Assembly: GCF_026013905.1 (NCBI RefSeq)
Contig: NZ_CP110257.1
Location: 2,626,001-2,690,000, forward strand
Direction of reading: 5' to 3'
Source of the DNA: Schlegelella aquatica
GTDB taxonomy: Bacteria > Pseudomonadota > Gammaproteobacteria > Burkholderiales > Burkholderiaceae_C
Length of the DNA: 64,000 nucleotides
Below, one piece after another: positions 47,618 through 56,440 of this stretch. Below the pieces are notes generated by a model that worked only from the letters and a program-made list of their open reading frames with translations, searched no databases and was not told where the DNA came from. The position numbers and the translations under genes were made by a program. Every line of letters begins with the position of its first letter. Position 1 is the stretch's first letter.

Positions 47618-47643
47618 GCCCGCGCGCGACGTCGCGCGCGGGC
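47618..47643. repeat. 26-bp perfect palindrome between rubredoxin and pilG
   Basis: Thirteen-base arms meet without a loop: the left arm is GCCCGCGCGCGAC and the right its exact reverse complement, centred on GACGTC. A further stem, GAGAGCCC (47695-47702) with GGGCTCTC (47737-47744), overlaps the rubredoxin stop. Together they probably end the rubredoxin transcript before pilG. A protein-binding site is an alternative for the loopless palindrome. Confidence 0.6.
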
Positions 47644-47742
47644 AGCGCAAGAGCAACGCGCGCAGGGCGCCGACGGCGGCTTGCGCACACGTTCCGAGAG
47701 CCCGCGCGATGCCCCGCCTTGCACGGGCACCCGCCTGGGCTC

Positions 47743-47916
47743 TCAGAGCTGAACCATCTCGAAATCCTCCTTGCGGGCGCCGCACTCCGGGCACGTCCAG
47801 TTCATCGGAACGTCGGCCCAGGCAGTTCCCGGCGGGATGCCATGCTCCGGATCGCCTGCCGATTCGTCGTAGATCCATCCGCAGATCAGGCACATCCAGG
47901 TTCGAGACTCGCTCAC
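47743..47916 (-). CDS. Rubredoxin
   Basis: 57 residues with a GTG start, too short to appear in ordinary ORF lists. The two iron-binding loops are CLICGW and CPECGA, with the conserved IYDESAGDPEHGIPPGTAW between them and the acidic end KEDFEMVQL. It is a one-iron electron carrier. In Burkholderiales a rubredoxin gene is regularly found divergent from thiD-hemL and upstream of pilG, as here. Electron partners (alkane hydroxylase, rubredoxin reductase) are not in the window. The ribosome site is weak; the start is set by the family length. Confidence 0.92.
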   Translation of the reverse strand: MSESRTWMCLICGWIYDESAGDPEHGIPPGTAWADVPMNWTCPECGARKEDFEMVQL

Positions 47917-48054
47917 TTTGTATCAGTTTCACTAGAATGGTGGGAGTCATTGTAGCCCTACGAAGGGCCTGAAACCGCGAGCTTTCGTGCGAACTTACAC
48001 GCGGTTCTTCACGTGCCCTTGTAACGGCACTCCAACCCGCCGACCCGGCTGCCC

Positions 48055-48984
48055 ATGACCTCGAATCCCAACGCCCAAGACCACGCCGCCACCGCCGAGA
48101 CCCCCGAGGACCTGAGCGGCCCCCCGTGTGTGATGACCTTCAACGTGAACGACGCCAGCGGGGCGGGCGGCCTGGGCGGCGACGTCGCCACGCTGGCCGC
48201 CATGGGGGCGCACGCCCTGCCGGTGGTCACTGGCGTGCTGCTGCGCGACACCGCCGAGGTCTTCGACCACCATGCGATCGACGACGAAGTGATCGTCGAG
48301 CAGGCCCGCACGATCCTGGAGGACGCGGCGATCTCCGCCTGGAAGGTCGGCTTCCTCGGCAGCGCCGAGGGCGTGAGCGCGGTGGCCGAGGTGCTTTCCG
48401 ACTACCCGGACGTTCCGCTGGTGGCCTATCTGCCCAACTTGAGCTGGATGGACGAGGCCACCTCCGAGGCCTACCACGGCGCCTTCCGCGAGCTGGTGCT
48501 GCCGCAGACGGAGGTGCTGGTGGGCAATCACAAGACGCTCACCGACTTCCTGCTGCCCGAATGGGACGCCGACCGCCCGGCCTCGCCGCGCGAGCTGGCC
48601 GCGGCGGCGGCCGAGCACGGCACGCGCTTCGTGCTGATCACCGGCGTCCAGTTGCCCGACCACTACGTGGACAACGTCCTGGCCTCGGCCGAGGGTGCCA
48701 TCACCGGCGAGAAGTTCGAGCGCTTCGACACCAGCTTCGTCGGCGCAGGCGACACGCTGTCGGCCGCACTGGCGGCCATGATCGCCAACGGCGCCGAGTT
48801 GCACCTGGCCGTCTCCGAAGCCCTGACCTTCCTCGACCAATCGCTCGATGCCGGCTTCCGCCCGGGCATGGGATCGGTCGTGCCCGACCGGTTCTTCTGG
48901 GCCCAGCCACCGGCCGAGGAAGGCGCAGCCCAGGAAGGCGGCGAAGACGACATCGAACCCCAGGACCCCCGACATGTCCACTAA
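48055..48984 (+). CDS. thiD: Hydroxymethylpyrimidine/phosphomethylpyrimidine kinase, divergent form
   Basis: 309 residues of the ribokinase-like ThiD/PdxK fold. The N-terminal substrate/ATP region reads [30 protein letters not shown], matching ThiD's SDPSGGAGIQAD pattern. The C-terminal anion-hole motif is [13 protein letters not shown] instead of the usual HGTGCT form, so the catalytic residue is Asp rather than Cys. An acidic tail of about 25 residues follows. It should phosphorylate HMP and HMP-phosphate for thiamine synthesis; given the changes, a related pyridoxal-type kinase is possible. The stop overlaps the start of hemL by 11 bases. No TPP riboswitch consensus is visible upstream. 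Confidence 0.8.
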   Translation: MTSNPNAQDHAATAETPEDLSGPPCVMTFNVNDASGAGGLGGDVATLAAMGAHALPVVTGVLLRDTAEVFDHHAIDDEVIVEQARTILEDAAISAWKVGFLGSAEGVSAVAEVLSDYPDVPLVAYLPNLSWMDEATSEAYHGAFRELVLPQTEVLVGNHKTLTDFLLPEWDADRPASPRELAAAAAEHGTRFVLITGVQLPDHYVDNVLASAEGAITGEKFERFDTSFVGAGDTLSAALAAMIANGAELHLAVSEALTFLDQSLDAGFRPGMGSVVPDRFFWAQPPAEEGAAQEGGEDDIEPQDPRHVH

Positions 48985-50266
48985 TGCCAGCCTGTTCGAT
49001 CGCGCGCAACGCGTGATCCCGGGCGGCGTGAACTCGCCCGTGCGCGCCTTTCGCGCGGTGGGCGGCACGCCGCGTTTCATCGCCCGCGCCGAGGGTGCCT
49101 ACCTGTTCGACGCCGAGGGCCGGCGCTACATCGACTACATCGGCTCGTGGGGCCCCATGATCCTCGGCCACGGGCATCCGGCCGTGCTCGATGCGGTCGA
49201 GCGCGCGGTGCGCCAGGGCCTGTCGTTCGGCGCGCCGACCGAGCGCGAGATCGAACTGGCCGAGGAGATCCTCAAGCTCGTGCCGTCGATGGAGCAGGTG
49301 CGACTGGTGAGCTCGGGCACCGAGGCGGCGATGAGCGCGATCCGGCTGGCACGCGGCCACACGGGCCGCGCCAAGCTCGTCAAGTTCGAGGGCTGCTACC
49401 ACGGTCACGCCGATGCCCTGCTGGTCAAGGCGGGCTCGGGGCTGGCGACCTTCGGCAACCCGACCAGCGCCGGGGTGCCGCCGGAGGTCGTCCAGCACAC
49501 GCTGGTGCTCGAATACAACAACCTCGAGCAGCTGGAGGAAGCGTTCGCGCGGCACGGACAGGACATCGCCTGCGTGATGATCGAGCCGATCGCGGGCAAC
49601 ATGAACTTCGTGCGTGCCGAGCCGGCGTTCGTGCGCCGCCTGCGCGAGCTGTGCACCGAGCACGGGGCGCTGCTCGTCTTCGACGAGGTGATGACCGGCT
49701 TTCGCGTCGGGCTGGAGAGCGCGCAGGGCTTGTACGCGCGCCTGTTGCCCGGCTTCCGGCCGGACCTGAGCGTCTTCGGCAAGGTCATCGGCGGGGGCAT
49801 GCCGCTGGCGGCCTTCGGCGGACCGCGCGAGGTGATGGAAAAGCTCGCCCCGGTGGGGCCGGTGTACCAGGCCGGCACGCTCTCGGGCAACCCGGTGGCC
49901 ACCGCCTGCGGCCTGGCCACGCTCAAGGAGATCCAGCGGCCGGGCTTCTTCGAGTCGCTGGGCGCGCGCACACGCAGCCTGGTGGACGGCCTGCTCGACG
50001 TCGCGCGCGAGGCAGGCGTGCCGATGAGCGGTGACAGCGAGGGCGGCATGTTCGGCTTCTTCTTTACGGGGCGACTGCCGCGCCACTACGGCGAGGTCAT
50101 GGCCACCGACAAGGAGCGCTTCAGCCGGTTCTTCCACGCGATGCTCGATCGCGGGGTGTATCTCGCGCCCGCGCTGTACGAAGCCGGTTTCGTCAGTGCT
50201 GCGCATACCGAGGCGGACATCCAGGCCACGCTGGAGGCCGCGCGCGAGGCGCTGCGGGCGCGCTGA
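48974..50266 (+). CDS. hemL: Glutamate-1-semialdehyde 2,1-aminomutase
   Basis: 430 residues, the usual length. It converts glutamate-1-semialdehyde to 5-aminolevulinate, an early step of haem synthesis by the C5 route. Hallmarks: [19 protein letters not shown] at the start, [38 protein letters not shown], and the PLP-lysine in [18 protein letters not shown]. The ATG lies inside the end of thiD; this gene pair is conserved in the order. Confidence 0.95.
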   Translation: MSTNASLFDRAQRVIPGGVNSPVRAFRAVGGTPRFIARAEGAYLFDAEGRRYIDYIGSWGPMILGHGHPAVLDAVERAVRQGLSFGAPTEREIELAEEILKLVPSMEQVRLVSSGTEAAMSAIRLARGHTGRAKLVKFEGCYHGHADALLVKAGSGLATFGNPTSAGVPPEVVQHTLVLEYNNLEQLEEAFARHGQDIACVMIEPIAGNMNFVRAEPAFVRRLRELCTEHGALLVFDEVMTGFRVGLESAQGLYARLLPGFRPDLSVFGKVIGGGMPLAAFGGPREVMEKLAPVGPVYQAGTLSGNPVATACGLATLKEIQRPGFFESLGARTRSLVDGLLDVAREAGVPMSGDSEGGMFGFFFTGRLPRHYGEVMATDKERFSRFFHAMLDRGVYLAPALYEAGFVSAAHTEADIQATLEAAREALRAR

Positions 50267-50278
50267 GCACGCGCCGGT

Positions 50279-51340
50279 TCAGCCCGGGCCGGCCCCCTCG
50301 CCCAAGCACACGCCGATCTCCCTCGCGCACACGAGCAGGGGGTGGTCGGCCGGCACGCGCCGGTTGCGCCCGGCCACGTCCTCGATCGGGATGCTGGCGA
50401 TGCGCCCTTGCTGCAGCGTGACCATGCGACCGAACGCGCCTTGCAGCACCAGCTGCGCCGCATGGTGGCCGTACTGCGTCGCGAGCACGCGGTCGAAGGG
50501 CGTGGGGCTGCCGCCCCGCTGCACATGCCCCAGCACCGTGGAGCGCACTTCGCTGTCGAGCAGGGGTTGGAGCTGCTCGCGCAGCACGTGGGCGATGCCG
50601 CCCAGCCGGATGGGGTCGTCTGCGCCGGCCACGCGGCGCTCGACCGTGTAGCCCGCGCCGCGGGCCCGGGCCCCCTCGGCGACGCAGATGACGGTGTAGC
50701 GCTGCCGACCTTCGCGCTGCCGGCACACCTCGGCCACCGCCTCCACGTCGTACTCGATCTCGGGCAGCAGGATCACGTCGGCCGCGGCCGCCACGCCCGC
50801 CTCGAGTGCGATCCAGCCTGCATAGCGGCCCATCGTCTCGACGATCATCACGCGCCCGTGGCTCTGGCCGGTGGTCTGTACGCGCTCCAGCGCCTCGGTC
50901 ACGATGCTCACGGCCGTGTCGAACCCGAAGCTGCGCTCGCAGCCTTCGATGTCGTTGTCGATGGTCTTGGGCACCCCGACGAAGGCCAGGCCGTGGGCCG
51001 CCATGGCGTGAGCGATGCTCATGGTGCCGTCGCCGCCGATGGCGACGATCGCGTCCAGCCGCCACGTCCTGGCGTGCTCGAGCGCGCGGCTCATCGCCTG
51101 CTCGCTCGCCAGCGGGCTGCCGCGGTTGCTCGTGCCCAGGATGGTGCCGCCGGTGGCGATGATGCCGCTCACGGCCTCCCAGCCCAACGGCCGCCCGCGC
51201 CCCTCGATCAGCCCCTCGAAGCCGTCCTCGATGCCCCAGACCTCGGCCGGGCCGTGGTGGATCAAGGACTTGGTGACTGCGCGGATCACCGCATTGAGAC
51301 CGGCGCAGTCCCCCCCTCCGGTCAACACGCCCACACGCAT
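50279..51340 (-). CDS. 6-phosphofructokinase (ATP-type Gly with PPi-type Lys)
   Basis: 353 residues of the phosphofructokinase A family. It begins MRVGVLTGGGDCAGLNAVIR, with GGDGTMSIAHAM and PKTIDNDI for the nucleotide and sugar-phosphate sites. In this family the residue after GGD decides the donor: Gly (as here) usually means ATP, Asp means pyrophosphate. The residue before TIDND is Lys here, which is usual in PPi enzymes and in the mixed group known from actinobacteria. ATP is therefore the better guess but not certain. Many relatives in the order lack this enzyme and use the Entner-Doudoroff route. It faces hemL with 12 bases between stops. Confidence 0.88.
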   Translation of the reverse strand: MRVGVLTGGGDCAGLNAVIRAVTKSLIHHGPAEVWGIEDGFEGLIEGRGRPLGWEAVSGIIATGGTILGTSNRGSPLASEQAMSRALEHARTWRLDAIVAIGGDGTMSIAHAMAAHGLAFVGVPKTIDNDIEGCERSFGFDTAVSIVTEALERVQTTGQSHGRVMIVETMGRYAGWIALEAGVAAAADVILLPEIEYDVEAVAEVCRQREGRQRYTVICVAEGARARGAGYTVERRVAGADDPIRLGGIAHVLREQLQPLLDSEVRSTVLGHVQRGGSPTPFDRVLATQYGHHAAQLVLQGAFGRMVTLQQGRIASIPIEDVAGRNRRVPADHPLLVCAREIGVCLGEGAGPG

Positions 51341-51427
51341 CGTCTGTTCCCTGCGTCACATGGAGCAGGCAGTGTAGGGCCATCGCGGCGGCCTCCGCAG
51401 GGTGAACAGTCCCTAGAATGGCCGTCC

Positions 51428-52774
51428 ATGCACATTCACATCCTCGGCATCTGCGGCACCTTCATGGGCGGCGTGGCAGCGCTCGCGCGTGAAGCGGGCC
51501 ACCGCGTGACCGGCTGCGACGCGGGCGTCTATCCGCCGATGAGCGACCAGCTGCGCCAGCTCGGCATCGAGCTGATCGAAGGCTACGACACGGACCAGCT
51601 CGAACTCGAGCCCGACGTATGGGTGGTGGGCAACGTGGTGAGCCGCGGCAACCCGCTGATGGAGGCCATCCTGGAGCAAGGGCTGCGCTACACGAGCGGG
51701 CCGCAGTGGCTCGCCGAGGAAGTGCTGCAGGGCCGCCACGTGCTGGCGGTGGCCGGCACGCACGGCAAGACCACCACCACCTCCATGCTCGCCTGGGTGC
51801 TGGAGCACGCGGGGCTGGCACCCGGCTTCCTCGTGGGCGGCGTGCCTCAGAACTTCGGCGTCTCCGCCCGGCTCGGTTCGGGGCGCTGCTTCGTCATCGA
51901 AGCCGACGAGTACGACACGGCCTTCTTCGACAAGCGCAGCAAGTTCGTGCACTACCGGCCGCGCACCGCCGTGCTCAACAACCTGGAGTTCGATCACGCG
52001 GACATCTTCGAGGATCTGGCCGCGATCGAGAAGCAGTTCCACCACCTGGTGCGCACGGTGCCGGGCAGCGGCCGGCTCGTCGTCAACGGCCGCGAAGCGA
52101 GCCTGTCGCGGGTGCTGGCGCGCGGTTGCTGGAGCGGCATCGAGCGTTTCGGCGTCCCGGCAGGCTGGAGCGCGGTGGGAGAGCCGCACGCCTTCGACGT
52201 GCTGCGCGACGGCACGCGCGTGGCGCGCGTGGAGTGGGACCTGCTGGGCGAACACAACCAGATGAACGCGCTGGCGGTCTTCGCGGCGGCCGACCACGTC
52301 GGTGTCGGCCCCGAGGCCACGGCGCGCGCGCTCGGCGAGTTCCGCAACGTCAAACGCCGGCTCGAGCTGCGCGGCGAGTCGCAGGGCGTGAAGGTGTATG
52401 ACGACTTCGCACACCATCCGACGGCGATCCGCACCACGATCGACGGGCTGCGCCGCCGGGTGGGCAGCGAACGGATCCTGGCGGTGTTCGAGCCCCGTTC
52501 CAACACCATGAAGCTCGGCACGATGAAGGCGCAGCTGCCGTGGTCGCTGGAGCAGGCCGACCTCGCTTTCTGCCACGCGGGAGGCCTGGGCTGGGACGCC
52601 GCGCAAGCCCTCGCTCCGATGGGCGAGCGCGCGACGGTCGAAGACGACATCGACCGCCTGGTGGATCGCGTGGTGGCCGTCGCCCGCCCGGGCGACCACG
52701 TGCTGTGCATGAGCAACGGGGGCTTCGGCGGCATCCACACCAAGCTGCTGCGCGCGCTCGCGCAGACGCGCTGA
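51428..52774 (+). CDS. mpl: UDP-N-acetylmuramate:L-Ala-gamma-D-Glu-meso-DAP ligase
   Basis: 448 residues of the Mur ligase family. It starts MHIHILGICGTFMGGVA, with ATP loop AVAGTHGKTTTTSML, the carbamylated-lysine region ADEYDTAFFDKRSKFVHY, and LNNLEFDHADIF, all typical of Mpl. It reattaches recycled murein tripeptide to UDP-MurNAc in the cytoplasm. Its place upstream of yqiA-rnb-tonB-aroE-mtgA is conserved in Burkholderiales, although here a large metalloprotease gene is set between. It faces that gene across a hairpin. Confidence 0.94.
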   Translation: MHIHILGICGTFMGGVAALAREAGHRVTGCDAGVYPPMSDQLRQLGIELIEGYDTDQLELEPDVWVVGNVVSRGNPLMEAILEQGLRYTSGPQWLAEEVLQGRHVLAVAGTHGKTTTTSMLAWVLEHAGLAPGFLVGGVPQNFGVSARLGSGRCFVIEADEYDTAFFDKRSKFVHYRPRTAVLNNLEFDHADIFEDLAAIEKQFHHLVRTVPGSGRLVVNGREASLSRVLARGCWSGIERFGVPAGWSAVGEPHAFDVLRDGTRVARVEWDLLGEHNQMNALAVFAAADHVGVGPEATARALGEFRNVKRRLELRGESQGVKVYDDFAHHPTAIRTTIDGLRRRVGSERILAVFEPRSNTMKLGTMKAQLPWSLEQADLAFCHAGGLGWDAAQALAPMGERATVEDDIDRLVDRVVAVARPGDHVLCMSNGGFGGIHTKLLRALAQTR

Positions 52775-52814
52775 CCGCCACGCCGCCCGCGCCCCGACGG
52801 ACGCCGGGCGGTCA
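52772..52814. terminator. Hairpin between mpl and the metalloprotease gene
   Basis: TGACCGCC (52772-52779, containing the mpl stop) pairs with GGCGGTCA (52807-52814); a nested alternative pairs CCGCCCG (52783-52789) with CGGGCGG (52805-52811). It fills the 53-base gap between convergent genes and is probably a shared terminator. No T-run. Confidence 0.5.
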
Positions 52815-52827
52815 GGCGCGCGCAGCT

Positions 52828-55569
52828 TCAGCCGCGCTGCATGCCGGCGCGCAGGGCCTGGCGCAGCAGGGCCAGGCTGTCTTCCAGATGCGCCCGCGTC
52901 TCGAGCGTCGCGCCGGGGCGTCGCAGCGCCTGCTGCAGCCGGGCCTCCAGGGCGCGGGCGTGCCATCGCAGCAGGCTCACGGCGTCCGGCGGCATGCCGG
53001 CGGCCGGGCGCGTGATCGCCTGCACCACGCGGCGCAGATGCTCGCGCTGGAGGTTGCGCCGCAGCCGGTCGATCGGGCCTGCGGAGGCGAGTTCGGCCCA
53101 CACCGCATCCTGCAAAGTGCGATACACCTCCGCCAGCGACAAGGCCTGCGCCGCCTGGGCCTGCCCGAGGTAATGCGGCAGGTCGAGCAGGCGGTTCGCG
53201 GTGCCGGCGGAGTACAGCCGGTCGAGCGCCATGGACTGCACGCGCAGCACGGCGTCCGGAATGCTCACCGGCCCTTCGGCATCGCGGTCCAGGTAGTCCG
53301 GCGGCAAGCTGCGCAGAAACTCCGGCCGGAACCGGAAGCTGTCGGTCGCGAAGAGGTGGCTCGTGAGCAGCCGCAAGGCCTCCCGCTGGCGCGCCGGCTC
53401 CACCGGCGTGTAGGTGCGCCGCGCCGTGCCGGGCAGGTCGCGCACCTGCACCATGCCGCCGACGTACTTGCCGGCGAGCTCGATGGTGCGATCGAGCTGC
53501 CGGAAGCCGCCGAGCAGGATGCGCCGCTCGCGCACCGGGTCCCGCCCGGAGGGGGGCCGGCTCTGCACGCGCTGCCACAGCTCCTGCGTGAGCCGCAGCC
53601 GCTTCTGGGCATAGGCGAGCGGATCGTCGCCGAGGTCGAAGCGGTTCGCGGTCGGATCGATCCCCTCGAACCCGCCGAAGCCTCCGGCGTCGTAGTCGTC
53701 GCCGAAGGCGAGCGCCGGCTCGGTGCTGCGCGACGCGATGCGCAGGAGTTCCTCCTCTTCCCGTTCGGCAGGCAGCGGCCGGTAGGCGTACTCGATCGCC
53801 CAGTAGTCGTAGGGGCCGAGCGTGGTGTTGATGTACGCGCCCTGCGGCTCGCCCGGCAAGGCGAGGTTGAAGGGGTTGTAGTCCATCACCGATCCGGAGG
53901 TGCCGTCGCGCTGCGTACGCGTACGGTCCAGCAGCGCCTCGCGCTGCACGGTGGTGGAGGCTTTGAAGTTGTGCTTGAGGCCCAGCGTGTGGCCCACCTC
54001 ATGCATGATGGTGTCCTTGACCACCGCCTGCACGAAGGCCTCGGCCTCCGGGCCGTCCGGGTCGATGTCGCCCCGGGCGGCCAGCACCTCCAGCGCGAAG
54101 TCGAGCTCTGCGGCGGCCTCCATCGCGTAGTGGCAGTCGTCGGCTGCCGGCTCGTGCGCATGCTCGTCCGCGGCGCCCGGGCGGCCGGTCTCGGCCGCGG
54201 CGGCCGATCGGGTTCCCTGCTCCACGAAGAAGCGGCGCGCGCTGCGCGTGAAGACGTCCGCCATGGCGATGTCGGCGTCCAGGATCTCGCCGGTACGCGG
54301 ATCGGAGTGATGAGGCCCGCGCGCCGTACCGGCGTCGGCGCCCACGTACCAACGAATCGACGCGTGCCGCGCGTCCAGCGTGTTCCAGTCGGCATCGTCG
54401 CTTTGCTGCTTCACGACCAGCGCGTCGCGGAACCCGATGCGCTCGAACGCCTTGTTCCACTCGAGCACGCCGGCCCGCACCGCGTCGCGATAGCGGGGCG
54501 GGATGTTCTTGTCCAGCCAGAAGACGATCGGCTCTTTCGGGGGGGACAGCGGCGCCTGCGGATCGGCCTTCTCCAGGCGCCACCGATTGACGAAGTGCAC
54601 ACGCCCCGGGGTGCGGGCCTCGTTGGCGAGGTCGACGAAGGCGTCGGTGAAGTGCCCCAGGCGCGGATCGGCCTTGCGCGGGCGCATCGGCTGCTCGGGC
54701 AGCCGCACGAAGTTGTAGACGAAGCCGACGAAGAAGCTGCGGGCGTCGGGAGGCGACTGCGGTACTCGCGCGCCCGAGGAAGCCTGCGGCAGGCGGGGCA
54801 CCGCGAAATGGGTGCGCACCTTCACCGAGCTGGCCGAAGGCTGAGCCCACACCTGCTCGAAGAAGGAGTTGGTGCGATCGAAACCGTAAGGGATGCGGAA
54901 CGCCGCCTCGATCGCACCCGAGTAGCCGGCCACGTCGCCGAGCAGGAAGCCTGCGTCGAGGAGCACGGACTTGCGCTCCGGGTGCTCCTGACTCGCGACG
55001 GGTCCGGCCCCGAGCAGGCTCTCGGAGAACCCTTGGGCGATGGCGCGCTGCAGGGCGAGCTGCCCCTCGGCGCGCCAGCCGAGGTTGCGCGCCACCAGTT
55101 GCATCTGGGTTCCGACGCGCCGGAAGCTGGCCACCCAGCTGTTGCCCATCTGGCTGGCATAGAGGCCGCGCTCGCCCACGGAACTGTCGATGTTCACCGT
55201 CAGCAAGAAGGGCTGTTCGAGCCGTGCGACGGGCACCTCGATCCACAGCTTCTCGTCCTTGCGCCACAGGGGGAAGTACCCGGGCGTCTGCGTGGCCCCT
55301 CGCACGACCTCGGCGAAAGGCTTGAGCCCGCCCGGCTCCACGCGCGAAGGGGACGGCGCGTCTGCCGACGCCTTGGACGCCGGAGTCTCGCCCGGCGAGA
55401 CCGGATGGACGGGCCGGGACTCGGGCTGGGGGGGCGACTGAGGGGACAGCGTGGCGCAGCCGGCCAGCAGCAGGGCGGCCGCCCCCGACCCCCAGCGGCG
55501 ACCCGCGGGCGAGGACAAAGCCGTCGGCCGCCGGTTGCGGGGGCGTCGGCCAGAAAGATGCAACTTCAC
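52828..55569 (-). CDS. Secreted zinc-dependent metalloprotease, putative lipoprotein
   Basis: 913 residues from a GTG with a good AGGAAG site 5 bases upstream. The N-terminus is Arg-rich, then hydrophobic and ends in LLLAGC, a lipobox, so it is probably an outer-membrane or periplasmic lipoprotein. A Pro/Ser-rich linker follows. The central catalytic domain has the extended zinc motif HEVGHTLGLKH starting at His523, then SVMDYNPFN, a Met-turn-like stretch. The flanking domains (GYFPLWRKDEKLWIEVP near the start, C-terminal helical region) resemble the DUF5117/DUF5118 and DUF4953 proteins, from memory. Natural substrates are unknown. It lies between mpl and yqiA on the opposite strand. Confidence 0.85.
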   Translation of the reverse strand: MKLHLSGRRPRNRRPTALSSPAGRRWGSGAAALLLAGCATLSPQSPPQPESRPVHPVSPGETPASKASADAPSPSRVEPGGLKPFAEVVRGATQTPGYFPLWRKDEKLWIEVPVARLEQPFLLTVNIDSSVGERGLYASQMGNSWVASFRRVGTQMQLVARNLGWRAEGQLALQRAIAQGFSESLLGAGPVASQEHPERKSVLLDAGFLLGDVAGYSGAIEAAFRIPYGFDRTNSFFEQVWAQPSASSVKVRTHFAVPRLPQASSGARVPQSPPDARSFFVGFVYNFVRLPEQPMRPRKADPRLGHFTDAFVDLANEARTPGRVHFVNRWRLEKADPQAPLSPPKEPIVFWLDKNIPPRYRDAVRAGVLEWNKAFERIGFRDALVVKQQSDDADWNTLDARHASIRWYVGADAGTARGPHHSDPRTGEILDADIAMADVFTRSARRFFVEQGTRSAAAAETGRPGAADEHAHEPAADDCHYAMEAAAELDFALEVLAARGDIDPDGPEAEAFVQAVVKDTIMHEVGHTLGLKHNFKASTTVQREALLDRTRTQRDGTSGSVMDYNPFNLALPGEPQGAYINTTLGPYDYWAIEYAYRPLPAEREEEELLRIASRSTEPALAFGDDYDAGGFGGFEGIDPTANRFDLGDDPLAYAQKRLRLTQELWQRVQSRPPSGRDPVRERRILLGGFRQLDRTIELAGKYVGGMVQVRDLPGTARRTYTPVEPARQREALRLLTSHLFATDSFRFRPEFLRSLPPDYLDRDAEGPVSIPDAVLRVQSMALDRLYSAGTANRLLDLPHYLGQAQAAQALSLAEVYRTLQDAVWAELASAGPIDRLRRNLQREHLRRVVQAITRPAAGMPPDAVSLLRWHARALEARLQQALRRPGATLETRAHLEDSLALLRQALRAGMQRG

Positions 55570-55814
55570 TCGACTTCCTTTGGGCGCGCAATTCGGCTGC
55601 GGCTGCCCGCCGCGGCGGCGGCTTCCTTCGCGCCGGCCGCAGCCAGTATAGGAAGACGGGCCGCCGTGCGGCAGGTGCAGGGGCACCGGGCTTGCACGCA
55701 GGAGCCGTTGCCGTGCGCTTCCACACGGCCGGGCCCCGGCCGCTAGACTGGCAGCCGCGCCCGGCGGTCCGGGCGCCGGGCGCACGTGCAGCCCGACTCG
55801 TCACGCCGCTCCCC

Positions 55815-56408
55815 ATGGCTCGAACCACCCACCTGCTCTATCTTCACGGTTTTCGCTCGTCTCCCCTGTCCGCCAAGGCACGCCAGGTGGCCGAGCGCGT
55901 CGAATCGCTGCGGCGGCAGGGCATGCCGCTGCAGTGGTGGTGCCCCCAGCTGCCGCCCTCGCCGCGCGAAGCGCTGGCGCTGATCGAGGCCGGCACGTCG
56001 TCGTGGCCGGCCGACGCGATGGCGGTGATCGGCAGTTCGCTCGGCGGCTTCTACGCCACCGTGCTCGCCGAGCGCCGCGCCTGCCGGGCGGTGGTGCTCA
56101 ACCCCGCGGTGAATCCGGCCCGCGATCTGGCGGCCTACATCGGCGAGCAGCGCTTCTGGCACACCGAGGACCGCTTCTACTTTCGCGCCGAGTACGTCGA
56201 AGAACTGCGCGCGCTCGCTCCGCAGGCCATCGCCGAGCCCTCGCGCTACATGGCGGTCATCGCCAAAGGCGACGAGTTGCTGGACTGGCGCGAGATGCAC
56301 GCGCGCTACCAGGGCGCCCACATCCGCCTGCTCGAAGGCGGCGATCACGCGCTGTCGGACTTCCACGCCCACCTCGATGCGGTGTTCGCCTTCCTCGGGC
56401 TGGTCTGA
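55815..56408 (+). CDS. yqiA: YqiA/YcfP-family alpha/beta-fold esterase
   Basis: 197 residues. A compact alpha/beta hydrolase: oxyanion region LLYLHGFRSSPLSAKA, nucleophile elbow VIGSSLGGFYATVLAE (Ser), Asp in IAKGDELLDW and His in EGGDHALSDF. YqiA-type enzymes hydrolyse short acyl esters; their physiological role is unclear. The ATG at 55815 matches the family start; the 245 bases upstream, shared with the divergent metalloprotease gene, hold no gene. It lies just ahead of rnb. Confidence 0.9.
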   Translation: MARTTHLLYLHGFRSSPLSAKARQVAERVESLRRQGMPLQWWCPQLPPSPREALALIEAGTSSWPADAMAVIGSSLGGFYATVLAERRACRAVVLNPAVNPARDLAAYIGEQRFWHTEDRFYFRAEYVEELRALAPQAIAEPSRYMAVIAKGDELLDWREMHARYQGAHIRLLEGGDHALSDFHAHLDAVFAFLGLV

Positions 56409-56440
56409 GCGCCGGTCCCCGCTGCGGCGACAATGAGGGG

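Noticed and set aside
47917..48054. Possible TPP riboswitch ahead of thiD
   Set aside because: The 138-base leader shows no THI-box sequences such as CTGAGA with its partner, and is short for a full riboswitch.
52540..55746. 1068-codon plus-strand frame opposite the metalloprotease gene
   Set aside because: Low-complexity Arg/Gly/His composition and no ribosome site; the minus strand carries the zinc-protease motif and lipobox.
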